A stretch of 64,000 nt of DNA from Candidatus Krumholzibacteriota bacterium (GCA_029262065.1 JAJDAC010000021.1:37728-101727); one strand, 5' to 3'; counted from the stretch's first letter, positions 17,712 through 25,973 are shown. Translations and numbers: made by a program. Notes: generated from the sequence alone by a model not told the origin.

Positions 17712-19640
17712 ATGTCAGTGCCCACCGCGATGCTTCGCGCCCGAAGCGTCTGCCTTTTGACCGCCCAATCTGCCTTGGTGGCCGTGTCTCTGGCCAGCGC
17801 CTTCGCGCTGCACGAGGGCACGTTGGGCTCGCGATATTTCTGGGCGGGCTTGCCCATCGTACTCTCCGTGAAACTGGCCATGGCCGCGCTCGCGGGCTTG
17901 CATCGTGGCATCTGGCGCTACGCCGGAATCCGCGACCTGATGGCCACCGCGCGCTGGACCGGCGCTTCCAGTCTTCTACTGGTGATCATGGTCCTGGCCG
18001 CCGGCCTGCCACTGGGCCTTCTGGCCGTGGCCGTCATCGACGGCCTGCTATCTTTCGTGTTGTTCGTAACCGCCCGCGTTGCCCCTCGGGTGCTGCGCGA
18101 GTTCGCGCCCAGTGCCGCGGACGTGCGCAGTCTCGTGGTGGTCGGAGCCGGCGACGCCGGCGAAGCGGTGGTGCGTGAGCTCGTGGCTCGCAGCGCCGGC
18201 TACGTTCCCGTGGCCTTCGTCGACGACGACCCGCGCAAGCGGGGCATGTCGATCCACGGTGTCCCGGTGCAGGGCCGCACTTCAGACCTGGCCGCCATCG
18301 TCGAACGGCACGACGCCGACGCCGTGCTCGTGGCCATGTGCGGCGTGGGGGCGCAGCGCAAACGAGAGATCCTGGAAATTGCCCGCGCCACGGGGCGGCC
18401 GGTGAAACGGATTCCCAGTCGGGACGAAATGCTGGGTTCGGGCGCCGCCATTGGCGACCTGCGCGACCTGACCCTCGAAGATCTTTTACCGCGGCGCCCG
18501 GTCCGCACCGATCGGGAGCCGGTGACCGGACTTCTGACCGGACGAACCGTCCTGGTCACGGGTGCCGCGGGTTCCATTGGTAGCGAGCTGGCGCGGCAGG
18601 TGGTGGCGCATCGGCCGGCGCGACTGCTCATGCTCGACTCGAACGAAAACGCTCTGTTCGAACTGGAGCACGAAATGCGGGCGCGAAGCGCCGGCGTGCA
18701 CTGCGTCCCGCTGCTGTGTTCGGTGCAGGACAAGGACCGACTCGACCGCATCTTTCGCCAGTACCGACCCGAGGTGGTCTTCCACGCGGCCGCTTACAAA
18801 CACGTGCCGGTGCTGGAACACTTCCCGGAAGAGGCCGTGCGCAACAACGTGAAGGGGACGCGGTGCGTGGCCGAGTTGGCGCACGCCTACGGCGCCGATC
18901 GCTTCGTGCTGATCTCGACCGACAAGGCCGTGCGACCCACCAGCGTCATGGGTACCACCAAGCGCGTGGCCGAGATGGTGGTGCGCGAGATCGATCGCCG
19001 CAGCGACACGCGTTTTCGGGTCATCCGGTTCGGCAATGTGTTGGGCAGCAATGGTAGCGTGCTACAGCTCTTCCGGCGTCAGATCGCCGAGGGTGGACCG
19101 GTCACGGTTACGCACCCGGAGATCCGGCGCTTCTTCATGAGCATTCCCGAGGCGGTCGAGTTGGTGCTGTTCGCGGCCGCGCTCGAAGGCGAGGGTCGCA
19201 CGTTCATTCTGGACATGGGCAAACAGGTGCGCATCTACGACCTGGCTCGACACTTCATTCGCATGTGTGGGCTCGAGCCCGAACGCGACATCCCGATTGA
19301 GTTCGTGGGGTTGAGGCCGGGCGAAAAGCTCTATGAAGAGCTTTGGACCGAAGCGGAAGTACCCGTGGCCACCGAACATCCCTCGATCCTCTGCGCACCG
19401 CTGGCCGACGACGAGCTGTTGGGCTTGCCGCAGCGGGTTCAATCGCTGATCGATTGGGCCGAGGAAGGCAATCGCGAGCAACTGGTGGCGCACCTGCGCG
19501 CGTTGGTTCCCGACTACAACGGAACCCCCGTGGGAATGGAACCTCCGCCGGTGAACGGATCGGCGATCGAAGCCGTGGCGCATCTGGTGGCGAGGGAGCG
19601 CGACCTGGCCGAAAACGAGCCTTCGTTGGCGACCGCCTAG
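17712..19640 (+). CDS. CapD/FlaA1-family membrane nucleotide-sugar 4,6-dehydratase
   Basis: A 642-residue protein of the WbpM/PglF/CapD class. About four N-terminal membrane helices are followed by a first Rossmann-like domain (VVVGAGDAGEAVVREL) and a catalytic SDR domain with 'TGAAGSIGSELARQVV', 'AAYKHVPVLE', 'STDKAVRPTSVMGTTK' and 'RFGNVLGSNGSV'. These enzymes convert UDP-GlcNAc to the 4-keto-6-deoxy sugar. ATG 17712 has GGAGGA about 9 bases upstream; the reading frame extends upstream without family sequence. Ends before a hairpin shared with ino1. Confidence 0.9.
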   Translation: MSVPTAMLRARSVCLLTAQSALVAVSLASAFALHEGTLGSRYFWAGLPIVLSVKLAMAALAGLHRGIWRYAGIRDLMATARWTGASSLLLVIMVLAAGLPLGLLAVAVIDGLLSFVLFVTARVAPRVLREFAPSAADVRSLVVVGAGDAGEAVVRELVARSAGYVPVAFVDDDPRKRGMSIHGVPVQGRTSDLAAIVERHDADAVLVAMCGVGAQRKREILEIARATGRPVKRIPSRDEMLGSGAAIGDLRDLTLEDLLPRRPVRTDREPVTGLLTGRTVLVTGAAGSIGSELARQVVAHRPARLLMLDSNENALFELEHEMRARSAGVHCVPLLCSVQDKDRLDRIFRQYRPEVVFHAAAYKHVPVLEHFPEEAVRNNVKGTRCVAELAHAYGADRFVLISTDKAVRPTSVMGTTKRVAEMVVREIDRRSDTRFRVIRFGNVLGSNGSVLQLFRRQIAEGGPVTVTHPEIRRFFMSIPEAVELVLFAAALEGEGRTFILDMGKQVRIYDLARHFIRMCGLEPERDIPIEFVGLRPGEKLYEELWTEAEVPVATEHPSILCAPLADDELLGLPQRVQSLIDWAEEGNREQLVAHLRALVPDYNGTPVGMEPPPVNGSAIEAVAHLVARERDLAENEPSLATA

Positions 19641-19685
19641 CGCGACCCGGATCCGGTCGCGTCCTAGGCGGCCCGACATCTCTGA

Positions 19686-19722
19686 GAAAAAAAGCGCGAC
19701 CCCGGCATGCCAGGGTCGCGCT
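19686..19722 (-). terminator. Intrinsic terminator of ino1 (possibly bidirectional)
   Basis: A perfect 10-bp stem, AGCGCGACCC at 19693-19702 and GGGTCGCGCT at 19713-19722, with a 10-base loop. On the minus strand it is followed by seven T residues (19687-19693), a classical terminator for ino1. On the plus side the bases after the stem (CTTCGTTT) are only partly T-rich, so it may also slow transcription from the dehydratase gene. Confidence 0.85.
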
Positions 19723-19752
19723 CTTCGTTTCGATCCGGGCGGTGACCCAGGA

Positions 19753-21069
19753 TCAGCTGTCGTAGTACTCCGTGCCCAGGTGGGTAATGAGATCCTCACC
19801 CATCCAGTGTCGCAGCGTGTTCTTCAGCTTGGTCTGCTGGATGAACAGATCGTGCTCGGGGTACAGCTCCTTGGCAACCTGCGGGCTCTTGAAGTAGAAG
19901 CTGAGCCATTCCTGGATGCCACGCTGGTCGGCGCGGCTGGCCAGGTCCATGAACAGCGCCAGGTCGAGCACGATGGGCGCGGCCAAAATGCTGTCACGGC
20001 ACAGGAAGTCGACCTTGATCTGCATCTGGTAACCCATCCATCCGAAGATGTCGATGTTGTCCCATCCCTCTTTGTTGTCACCGCGCGGGGGATAGTAATT
20101 GATGCGAACCTTGTGATAGAGGTCCTTGTACAGGTCGGGATACTGATCGGCCTGAAGGATCGATTCGAGCACGCTGAGCTTGCTGACTTCCTTGGCCTTG
20201 AAGCTGGCCGGGTCGTCGAGCACCTCGCCGTCACGGTTGCCCAGGATGTTGGTGCTGAACCAACCATTCATGCCGAGCAGACGTGCCTTGAAGCCGGGCG
20301 CCAGAATGGTCTTCATGAGCGTCTGACCGGTCTTGAAGTCCTTGCCACACACGGGCACGCGGTTCTCCATGGCCAGTTCCAGAATCGCCGGCGCATCGAC
20401 CGTCAGGTTGGGCGCACCGTTGGCGTAGGGGATGCCCATCTTCAGGGCGGCGTACGCGTAGATCTGACTGGGGGCGATGCTCTCGTTGTTGTTCTTCAGT
20501 CCTTCTTCGAATGCGCGCAGCGTCTGGTGAACCTCGCTGGGCACTTCGTAGGCCTCGGTGCTACCGCACCACACCATGACCAGGCGATCGCACTTGTTCT
20601 TCTCTTTGAAATTCTTGATGTCGTCCATCAGCTGCTCGGCCAAAGCCATCTTGGTGGCGCCCGTCTTCACGTGGGTGCCCTCGAGCTTCTTCACGAACTT
20701 GGGGTCGAACACGGCGGTCATGGGTTGGATGGCCGACAGTTCGTCCTTGATGGGAAGCAGGTCGCGCTCTTCCAACACACCGGCGGTCATCGCCGCATCG
20801 AAGGCATTTTCGGGAATGGGATCCCAGCCACCGAAGACCAGGTCTTCCATGCCGGCCAGGGGAACGAATTCCTTGATGAGCGGATTACGGTTGTCGGTAC
20901 GCTTGCCCAGACGGATATGACCCATCTGGGTGAGTGAGCCAATAGGCTTCGTGTGGCCCTTGCGGGCGCCCAATACACCAGCGTAAAGCGTAGTGGCCAC
21001 AGCTCCCATTCCCGGCGTAAGCACGCCGAGACGGCCTTGGGCAGGACGGATTTTCATTTTGTCGCTCAC
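19753..21069 (-). CDS. ino1: Inositol-3-phosphate synthase
   Basis: A 438-residue myo-inositol-1-phosphate synthase (glucose-6-phosphate to inositol 3-phosphate, NAD+-dependent, cytosolic). Family blocks are the NAD loop 'GVLTPGMGAVATT', 'FGGWDPIPENAFDAA', 'VMVWCGSTEAY', 'AAPIVLDLALFMDLA' and 'DFKTGQTLMKT' with the catalytic lysines. The start is GTG at 21069; GGAGG lies 6 bases upstream. It is transcribed alone, away from a LysR regulator, and ends in a terminator. Inositol could feed phosphatidylinositol-type lipids or a compatible solute; no PI synthase is present here. Confidence 0.93.
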   Translation of the reverse strand: MSDKMKIRPAQGRLGVLTPGMGAVATTLYAGVLGARKGHTKPIGSLTQMGHIRLGKRTDNRNPLIKEFVPLAGMEDLVFGGWDPIPENAFDAAMTAGVLEERDLLPIKDELSAIQPMTAVFDPKFVKKLEGTHVKTGATKMALAEQLMDDIKNFKEKNKCDRLVMVWCGSTEAYEVPSEVHQTLRAFEEGLKNNNESIAPSQIYAYAALKMGIPYANGAPNLTVDAPAILELAMENRVPVCGKDFKTGQTLMKTILAPGFKARLLGMNGWFSTNILGNRDGEVLDDPASFKAKEVSKLSVLESILQADQYPDLYKDLYHKVRINYYPPRGDNKEGWDNIDIFGWMGYQMQIKVDFLCRDSILAAPIVLDLALFMDLASRADQRGIQEWLSFYFKSPQVAKELYPEHDLFIQQTKLKNTLRHWMGEDLITHLGTEYYDS

Positions 21070-21164
21070 AGCGGTCCTCCAGGACTGGATTGGAAAGCAT
21101 GAAGAGGGGCGCGGGTAGGAGCTCGGGCACCCTTTGCGAAGCCAAGCTACGGGTTGGATCTATA

Positions 21165-21194
21165 TTGGACAAATGGATTTATTTTGACTAAATG
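21165..21194. promoter_or_regulatory. AT-rich operator-like direct repeats between ino1 and the LysR gene
   Basis: TTGGACAAATG (21165-21175) and TTGACTAAATG (21184-21194) are near-identical 11-mers 19 bases apart, in an AT-rich island that stands out from the GC-rich surroundings. The second copy includes the LysR start codon, and a related inverted half-site (TGTCTAA) follows in the 5' coding end. Divergent LysR regulators usually bind such sites and control themselves and the neighbour. Regulation of ino1 is inferred. Confidence 0.45.
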
Positions 21195-22088
21195 TTAAGA
21201 ATGTCTAATCAAATAAGAAGCCAGTCACGCGCGCCCTACAATCTGCACCTCCAACAGTTGGCCTATCTGCGGGAGGTTGAGCGCAGCGCCACGTGGGGCG
21301 AAGCGGCCACGCGTCTGCACGTCAGCCAGCCGGCGCTGTCGCAGGCGTTGGCCGAATTGGAGCGGCGACTGGGTGTGGCGCTGTTCGAACGCGTAGGTCG
21401 CCGTAAGCGGCTGACCTCGGCCGGGCGTGAGGCGGCCGCCTTTGCCCAGCGCGTCCTTTCGGATGCCGCGGACCTGCAGGCCAGGTTGCAGGAGGTAGCC
21501 GGTGGCGCCGGCGGCGATCTTCGCGTGGGCATGATCGACGCGGCCAGCCTGTATATCCTGCCCTCGGCCGTCGGCAAGTTTCGGCAGAGCCACCCGGGCG
21601 TGCGTCTGGAACTGACGGTGGAGTCGAGCGGAGGGTTGCTCACGAAGTTGCGCAACCTCCAGCTCGACCTGGCCTTCGTGACCGGGCCGCGCCACGACGC
21701 CGATCTGCAGCTGAATCGAATCTACGACGAACCCATGTACCTGTATGGCCCAACCGCCCGGCCGACCGAAGAATCGGACTGGGTGTTGTACCCGCGAGGT
21801 AGTCAGACCCGGGACCAGATCGACGCCGGTCTCGAGTCGGCCGGTTACCAGCCCCGCGTGATTCTCGAGAGTGGGAATCCGCAGGTATTGCGACAACTCG
21901 TGGCTTTGGGATTGGGGTGGTCGGTTTTGCCGGCTGCCGTGGCTGAATCGCGACCAGCGTCGCTCGAACGTCGGCGCAAGCGGGCGGTTTCGCAGCGATC
22001 CTTGCTTGCTGCACGGAGGGCGGGGGCCCCGGACGATGCTCGCGCCGACGCCTTTCTGGAGTTGGCGCGCCGGGCGGCGCGTCGATAG
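21192..22088 (+). CDS. LysR-family transcriptional regulator
   Basis: A 298-residue LTTR. The N-terminal winged helix-turn-helix is 'TWGEAATRLHVSQPALSQAL' with 'LERRLGVALFERVGRRKRLT' after it; an effector domain starts near residue 105 (GDLRVGMIDAASLYILPS). The effector is unknown. It is divergent from ino1 with only about 120 bases between the genes, so ino1 is the prime target. The start is not certain: ATG at 21192 or 21201 are both possible and neither has a good ribosome site; a short leader is implied. Confidence 0.88.
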   Translation: MLRMSNQIRSQSRAPYNLHLQQLAYLREVERSATWGEAATRLHVSQPALSQALAELERRLGVALFERVGRRKRLTSAGREAAAFAQRVLSDAADLQARLQEVAGGAGGDLRVGMIDAASLYILPSAVGKFRQSHPGVRLELTVESSGGLLTKLRNLQLDLAFVTGPRHDADLQLNRIYDEPMYLYGPTARPTEESDWVLYPRGSQTRDQIDAGLESAGYQPRVILESGNPQVLRQLVALGLGWSVLPAAVAESRPASLERRRKRAVSQRSLLAARRAGAPDDARADAFLELARRAARR

Positions 22089-22166
22089 CGCTTCACTGTT
22101 GTCGACCAATCGTCGATACCCAATGGTAGCGAAGCTGCGGGCCGTAATCTGATCGACGGAGAATTC

Positions 22167-23093
22167 GTGAGACGTTGGGTTGGCATTCTGACTTTGCTGG
22201 TGCTGGTAACGGCGCCTGCCAAAGCATTGGCCGAAGCATTGGCCGAAGAACCCACCGTCCGTGTGCCGTCGCTGGGCAGCACGCTCACGCCGCCGCCGGA
22301 GCCGGTGAATCTCTGGCGTCGCGGCGGAATGGTAGCCTCGTACGCGGGTCTCTACGCCGGGGCCACGAAGGTGGGCAGCCGTTTCGGCCTGGAGTCTCGC
22401 TTCAAGATCGTTCGTCTCGAGTCGGCGTACGCCTACGACCTCGTGGCTCACGTCTTCAATGTACGCGAGATCGCGAATCTCATGACGTCGGTAGGACGGC
22501 TGGGTGGGGTCAGTGAATCCCGTGCACGCACGCTGGGGGCGTGGGTGGGAGGATTCGGTTCCCTGACCTACATGGAAGTGATCAATGGGTTCATGCCCGG
22601 TGTGCGCTTCGACCCGTTGGACCCATTCGCCAACGCGTTGGGAGCCTGGTTGGCTACGGGGGGGCGCGATCTGGCCGCCCGTCATCCGCACCTTCAACGG
22701 TTCTCGCTTCAATTCGGATTCAAGTCGTGGAGCCGGGCGTTTGGACCCGCGCAGTCCAATGGCTTTCTGGGAAACTTCTGGCACGACTACCCCAATGGTC
22801 GTTTTGGCGTGGGCTATCGCGTCGGCTCCATGGAACGGCCGGTGTTGGACCTGATGGCGACCTACGAAATAACCAGTTGGGACCTGCCCGAGCTGCGCAA
22901 CCGTTTCGGCTTCGGCGTCGAGTTGCAGCCGGTGGCCTGGGTGACTCCGTGGCTGAATCTGGCTCCCGGAGGGCGGCATCTGGTTGCGCTGTTCGAGTGG
23001 TTCAACGACCGCCTGTTGGTCCCCGGGTTGTTCATCGAATTGTTCTCGTTCGACGTGGCGCCATTCAGCGATCGTGATCCTTTCCTCGAGTAG
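22167..23093 (+). CDS. DUF2279-like exported protein
   Basis: A 308-residue protein with a signal peptide (WVGILTLLVLVTAPAKALAEA) and then a domain with 'YDLVAHVFNVREIANLM', 'YMEVINGFMPGVRFDPLDP' and 'ANALGAWLATGG', which fits the DUF2279 family of predicted periplasmic or outer-membrane-associated proteins of unknown function. The second half has alternating aromatic strands suggestive of a barrel. GTG start at 22167 has GGAGA just upstream. I cannot assign a reaction. Confidence 0.6.
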   Translation: MRRWVGILTLLVLVTAPAKALAEALAEEPTVRVPSLGSTLTPPPEPVNLWRRGGMVASYAGLYAGATKVGSRFGLESRFKIVRLESAYAYDLVAHVFNVREIANLMTSVGRLGGVSESRARTLGAWVGGFGSLTYMEVINGFMPGVRFDPLDPFANALGAWLATGGRDLAARHPHLQRFSLQFGFKSWSRAFGPAQSNGFLGNFWHDYPNGRFGVGYRVGSMERPVLDLMATYEITSWDLPELRNRFGFGVELQPVAWVTPWLNLAPGGRHLVALFEWFNDRLLVPGLFIELFSFDVAPFSDRDPFLE

Positions 23094-23106
23094 GCCGTGC
23101 GCCGGG

Positions 23107-23136
23107 TTGACCCCTTGCTGGGTTTGCGCCTACCTT
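23107..23136 (+). promoter_or_regulatory. Candidate promoter of the DUF212 gene
   Basis: TTGACC at 23107-23112 and TACCTT at 23131-23136, 18 bases apart, lie just before the ATG at 23147. The arrangement resembles the stronger candidate at 31769 (TTGACA-N18-TATCCT). If real, the 5' leader is only a few bases long, which is a reason for caution. Confidence 0.3.
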
Positions 23137-23146
23137 TTCGATCGCC

Positions 23147-23611
23147 ATGCTACCTATTCCCGCCACAATCCTGATGCACGACGTCGGTTGGGCCAGCCTC
23201 ATCAGCCTGCTGGTGGCGCAGTTCGTCAAGCCGTTCATTGCCGTGGCCAGTGGACATTCGTTCCGCGTGGGTCGGATGTTCTACACCGGCGGCATGCCCA
23301 GTAGCCATACGTCCCTCGTGACCACCCTGACCCTCAGCATCTGGGGGATCGAGGGGTCGGACAGTATCCTGTTCAGCATGTCCCTCATCTTCGCGCTGTA
23401 TTTCGTGTTCGAGGCGACGGGGCTGCGACAGGAGGTGGGCCATCAGGCGCGCGTTCTGAACGAAATGCTGGACGAGCTCACCAAGACCCAGAAGGTGGAT
23501 CGCGGTCGACTGCGCGAGCTGGTGGGGCACACCTGGTCCGAGGTGCTGGGTGGCGTCGTCGTGGGCGTGATGGTGTTTTGGGCCTACCAACACCTCTGGC
23601 TGGGTCGCTAA
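23147..23611 (+). CDS. Divergent PAP2 family (DUF212) membrane protein
   Basis: A 154-residue integral membrane protein. It has the DUF212 signatures 'FYTGGMPSSHTSLVTTL', 'EATGLRQEVGHQARVLNEM' and 'ELVGHTWSEVLGGVVVGV', which correspond to the phosphatase core of the acid PAP2 superfamily (SGH and SxxxH-like sites). It probably removes phosphate from a lipid or isoprenoid diphosphate at the membrane. Follows the DUF2279-like gene by about 50 bases. Confidence 0.85.
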   Translation: MLPIPATILMHDVGWASLISLLVAQFVKPFIAVASGHSFRVGRMFYTGGMPSSHTSLVTTLTLSIWGIEGSDSILFSMSLIFALYFVFEATGLRQEVGHQARVLNEMLDELTKTQKVDRGRLRELVGHTWSEVLGGVVVGVMVFWAYQHLWLGR

Positions 23612-23648
23612 CGCGTTCGCATTTTTTCTTGACACATATTTCCCCCAC

Positions 23649-23668
23649 GGACGAAGGTGCCTTCGTCC
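23649..23668. promoter_or_regulatory. Perfect 9+9 bp palindrome before the ParA-CBM gene
   Basis: GGACGAAGG (23649-23657) and CCTTCGTCC (23660-23668) form a perfect inverted repeat around a TG centre. It ends 12 bases before the ATG and abuts the AGGGGA ribosome site (23671-23676). A TTGACA at 23629-23634 lies upstream but no convincing -10 follows. It could be an operator, perhaps for autorepression, or an mRNA hairpin that shields translation. It is not a terminator: no T-run follows, and the T-run (23622-23627) precedes it. Confidence 0.55.
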
Positions 23669-23680
23669 CGAGGGGAAACT

Positions 23681-24772
23681 ATGCGGATACTTTCCGTGGC
23701 CAACCAGAAGGGCGGTTGTGGCAAGACCACGGTCGCCGTCAATCTGGCGTCGGCGTTGGCGCGTCGCGGGCGTCGTGTACTGGTCGTCGACAACGACCCC
23801 CAGGGCCACGCTTCGATGGCGTTGGGCGTGGGGTCCAAGGACTTTTCGCTGTCGACTCGCGACTTCTATCTCACCAGTGACATCTATGTGGAAGACGCCC
23901 GGATCGAGGTTGGACCTCGTCTGCATGTCGTCCCGTCCGATATCGACCTGAGTTCGGTGGAAGCGGCGTTGCAGCACGAGCCGCGCAAGCTGCAGCGGCT
24001 ATCCGAACGTCTCGCGGTGTCGGAAACTCCCTACGATGTGGTGTTGATCGACAATCCGCCCAACGTCGGCGTACTCACGTTCAATGCATTGATGGCCAGC
24101 CGCGAGGTCGTGGTTCCGGTTGATCCCGGTAAGTTCAGTCTCGATGCCGTGGGCCGGTTGCGGGAAACATTGGACCTGCTGACCCTCGAACGCGGCCATC
24201 GTGTGACGTTGCAGTTGGTGGCCAGCGGTTTCGACCTGCGAACGCGCTACGCGCGCGAAATCCTGGCCGCGTTGGACGAGCTGTACCCGGGGGATCGCCT
24301 TCGTACCCTGATTCATCACACGGTGCGACTGCGCGAGGCGGCCGCGGCCGGCCGTGCCATCGACGATTTCGACGAGGGTTCGCGGGGAGCCGTTGATTTC
24401 GCGGCCCTGGCCGAAGAACTCGATGGGCGTGGTGCCGATATCGGTGACGTTGACGCTTCAACCTGGTCGCGGTTGCTAAGCGGAGGGCGGGCCCGTGGGC
24501 CGGGCGTCGAGTTCATCGCGGAATTTCCCCGCGCGAAGCGCGTGGCAATTACCGGCGACTTCACCGGCTGGTCGGTCGAAGGCGAGCCCATGGAGTTGAT
24601 TTCCGATGGCCGCTGGCGTCTGGAGGTTCCCGTGCCGGCGGGTTGCTACGAGTACAAGTACATCGTCGACGGCGTCTGGAAAGTGGATCCCGAGAACCCC
24701 GAGCGCGTTCGCAATAGCTACGGACAACTCAATTCCATCATCGTGGTTCCCGCCGCGGATGACGCGTCGTGA
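23681..24772 (+). CDS. ParA-type ATPase fused to an AMPK-beta/CBM48-like glycogen-binding domain
   Basis: A 363-residue protein of two parts. Residues 1-260 are a ParA/MinD ATPase with a deviant Walker A (KGGCGKTT, K10 and K15), 'VVDNDPQGHASMALG' and switch II 'LIDNPPNVGVLTFNAL'. Residues about 273-358 match the AMPK-beta type glycogen-binding module: W297 (GDFTGWS), K326 (YEYKYIVDG), W333 (GVWKVDP) and N351 (QLNS) align with the four glycogen contacts W100, K126, W133 and N150 of AMPK beta-1 with nearly equal spacing. ParA proteins position cargo by ATP-dependent dimerisation; this one may bind an alpha-glucan. ATG 23681 is preferred to the GTG at 23657, which lies inside the upstream palindrome. 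Coupled by GTGA to the next gene. Confidence 0.87.
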   Translation: MRILSVANQKGGCGKTTVAVNLASALARRGRRVLVVDNDPQGHASMALGVGSKDFSLSTRDFYLTSDIYVEDARIEVGPRLHVVPSDIDLSSVEAALQHEPRKLQRLSERLAVSETPYDVVLIDNPPNVGVLTFNALMASREVVVPVDPGKFSLDAVGRLRETLDLLTLERGHRVTLQLVASGFDLRTRYAREILAALDELYPGDRLRTLIHHTVRLREAAAAGRAIDDFDEGSRGAVDFAALAEELDGRGADIGDVDASTWSRLLSGGRARGPGVEFIAEFPRAKRVAITGDFTGWSVEGEPMELISDGRWRLEVPVPAGCYEYKYIVDGVWKVDPENPERVRNSYGQLNSIIVVPAADDAS

Positions 24773-25323
24773 ATTGGTCGGCGCGTGACCGCCGGTTGAA
24801 CGATGTCGCGCGGGCTTACCTGAGGCGACCGTCAACGGCGCCGGTTTCCATGGTTGTCGCCAGTTGGGATGCCAAAGTCGGGGAACACGCCCTGCGTGCG
24901 TTGGCGTGCGCTGCGCAAGAACTCCAGGTGGTGTTGGCGTCGCGCTCGCGCCCGAGTTCGGCGGCCGATGTCCTGGTCTCGGCGGTACTTGGTTTCGAAG
25001 AAAGCGACGTGTCACGATTGGGCTCGCGGCCGGCCAACTCGCTGGCGGATGGATTGGTCTGGGCGATCGATCAGGGGCTGTCCCGCGGCCAGCTCTACGC
25101 CATGTCGGTCCTGGGCTTTCGATTGGGGGTGCGTCGCGTCATCGTGCTGAGCCCCGATGTGGCCTCCGCCCAATCCATGAATGCTGGGCTGAGCCTCACC
25201 GGGAACGCCCGCCGGATCGAGAACGTGGCCTGGAGTCCGGGCGACGGATCCGCCGCGAACGCCTGTATGGTCCGGGTGTTGCAGAGCTTTCTGGCCCATC
25301 GAGCGCCGACATCGTTCCGCTGA
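24769..25323 (+). CDS. Hypothetical protein coupled to ParA-CBM
   Basis: A 184-residue soluble protein that I do not recognise. It starts at a GTG that overlaps the ParA-CBM stop (GTGA), so both are likely made in fixed ratio. There is no signal peptide or membrane segment. It shows a central mixed alpha/beta pattern ('VSMVVASWDAKVGEHALRAL', 'RVIVLSPDVASAQSMNAGL') that could be a small Rossmann-like fold. The tight coupling makes it a candidate partner or regulator of the ATPase. Confidence 0.72.
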   Translation: MNWSARDRRLNDVARAYLRRPSTAPVSMVVASWDAKVGEHALRALACAAQELQVVLASRSRPSSAADVLVSAVLGFEESDVSRLGSRPANSLADGLVWAIDQGLSRGQLYAMSVLGFRLGVRRVIVLSPDVASAQSMNAGLSLTGNARRIENVAWSPGDGSAANACMVRVLQSFLAHRAPTSFR

Positions 25324-25349
25324 GTCGAATTGCCCTGGGAGCCGGGCCC

Positions 25350-25901
25350 GTGCCAGACCTGCCGAAAGCCCGCATTCGCGTCTTCATAGCCGCGATCATT
25401 GCCCTCCTGGCGGCCACCACGGCCCACGGCCAGGAGAATGTGCGCGTGGAGGTGCGTGGACTACAAAAGGCAGCACCCGGCGCCGACCTGCACGTGGGGC
25501 CGTCCTGGAGTCTCCGCGCGGCCCCGGGTCATGTCGTCTGGGGTGAAGACGGTACCTCGGTAAAATTCAGTGCACCAAGAGAGGATCTGCGGATTCAGGT
25601 GGGCGATAGCCTCCTGGCCCTTGGCCCCGGTGAAACCAGGATCGAATCCTCGTTCGTGCTGCGGACGCCGAACGTGGATCTGGTGGCTCGTCGTGGCAGC
25701 GTGAGCATTGAAGGCTCGACCATTCACGTTCGCGTGGTCTCGCAGGGAGGCATGAGCGGTCGCGGCGCCTGGGCCATGGCCGTGGGGATGGGGTTGGTGG
25801 TACTGGTGCTCATGCGACGCGCTTCCCTGGTCCAGCGAAGCCTCGATCGTCCCCGGACGTCCGTGCGGTCTCGCACCGGTCGTAGCGGCGGCCGCGAGTG
25901 A
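25350..25901 (+). CDS. Hypothetical single-pass membrane protein with signal peptide
   Basis: A 183-residue protein not assigned to a family. It begins with a signal sequence (ARIRVFIAAIIALLAATTAHG), has an extracytoplasmic domain of about 110 residues with beta-rich repeats ('TRIESSFVLRTPNVDLVARR' and 'GSVSIEGSTIHVRVV', faintly FecR-like), and ends in a membrane helix (WAMAVGMGLVVLVLM) followed by a basic cytoplasmic tail. GTG 25350 is chosen because GGGAG lies 8 bases upstream. It could connect the envelope to the cytoplasmic ParA-CBM and its partner. Confidence 0.68.
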   Translation: MPDLPKARIRVFIAAIIALLAATTAHGQENVRVEVRGLQKAAPGADLHVGPSWSLRAAPGHVVWGEDGTSVKFSAPREDLRIQVGDSLLALGPGETRIESSFVLRTPNVDLVARRGSVSIEGSTIHVRVVSQGGMSGRGAWAMAVGMGLVVLVLMRRASLVQRSLDRPRTSVRSRTGRSGGRE

Positions 25902-25973
25902 GGTTCCTGAGATAGACGGGGTTGCAGCCACCGTGCTATTCGTCACCACGCTTCTCTTGTGCACGGAGAGATC

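Noticed and set aside
23629..23658. TTGACA before ParA-CBM as a promoter
   Set aside because: The -35 is perfect but no -10-like hexamer is found at 16-18 bases; the palindrome occupies that position. Not listed as a promoter.
23649..23668. parS site for a ParAB system
   Set aside because: The palindrome does not match the conserved bacterial parS consensus (TGTTTCACGTGAAACA), and no parB is in the window.
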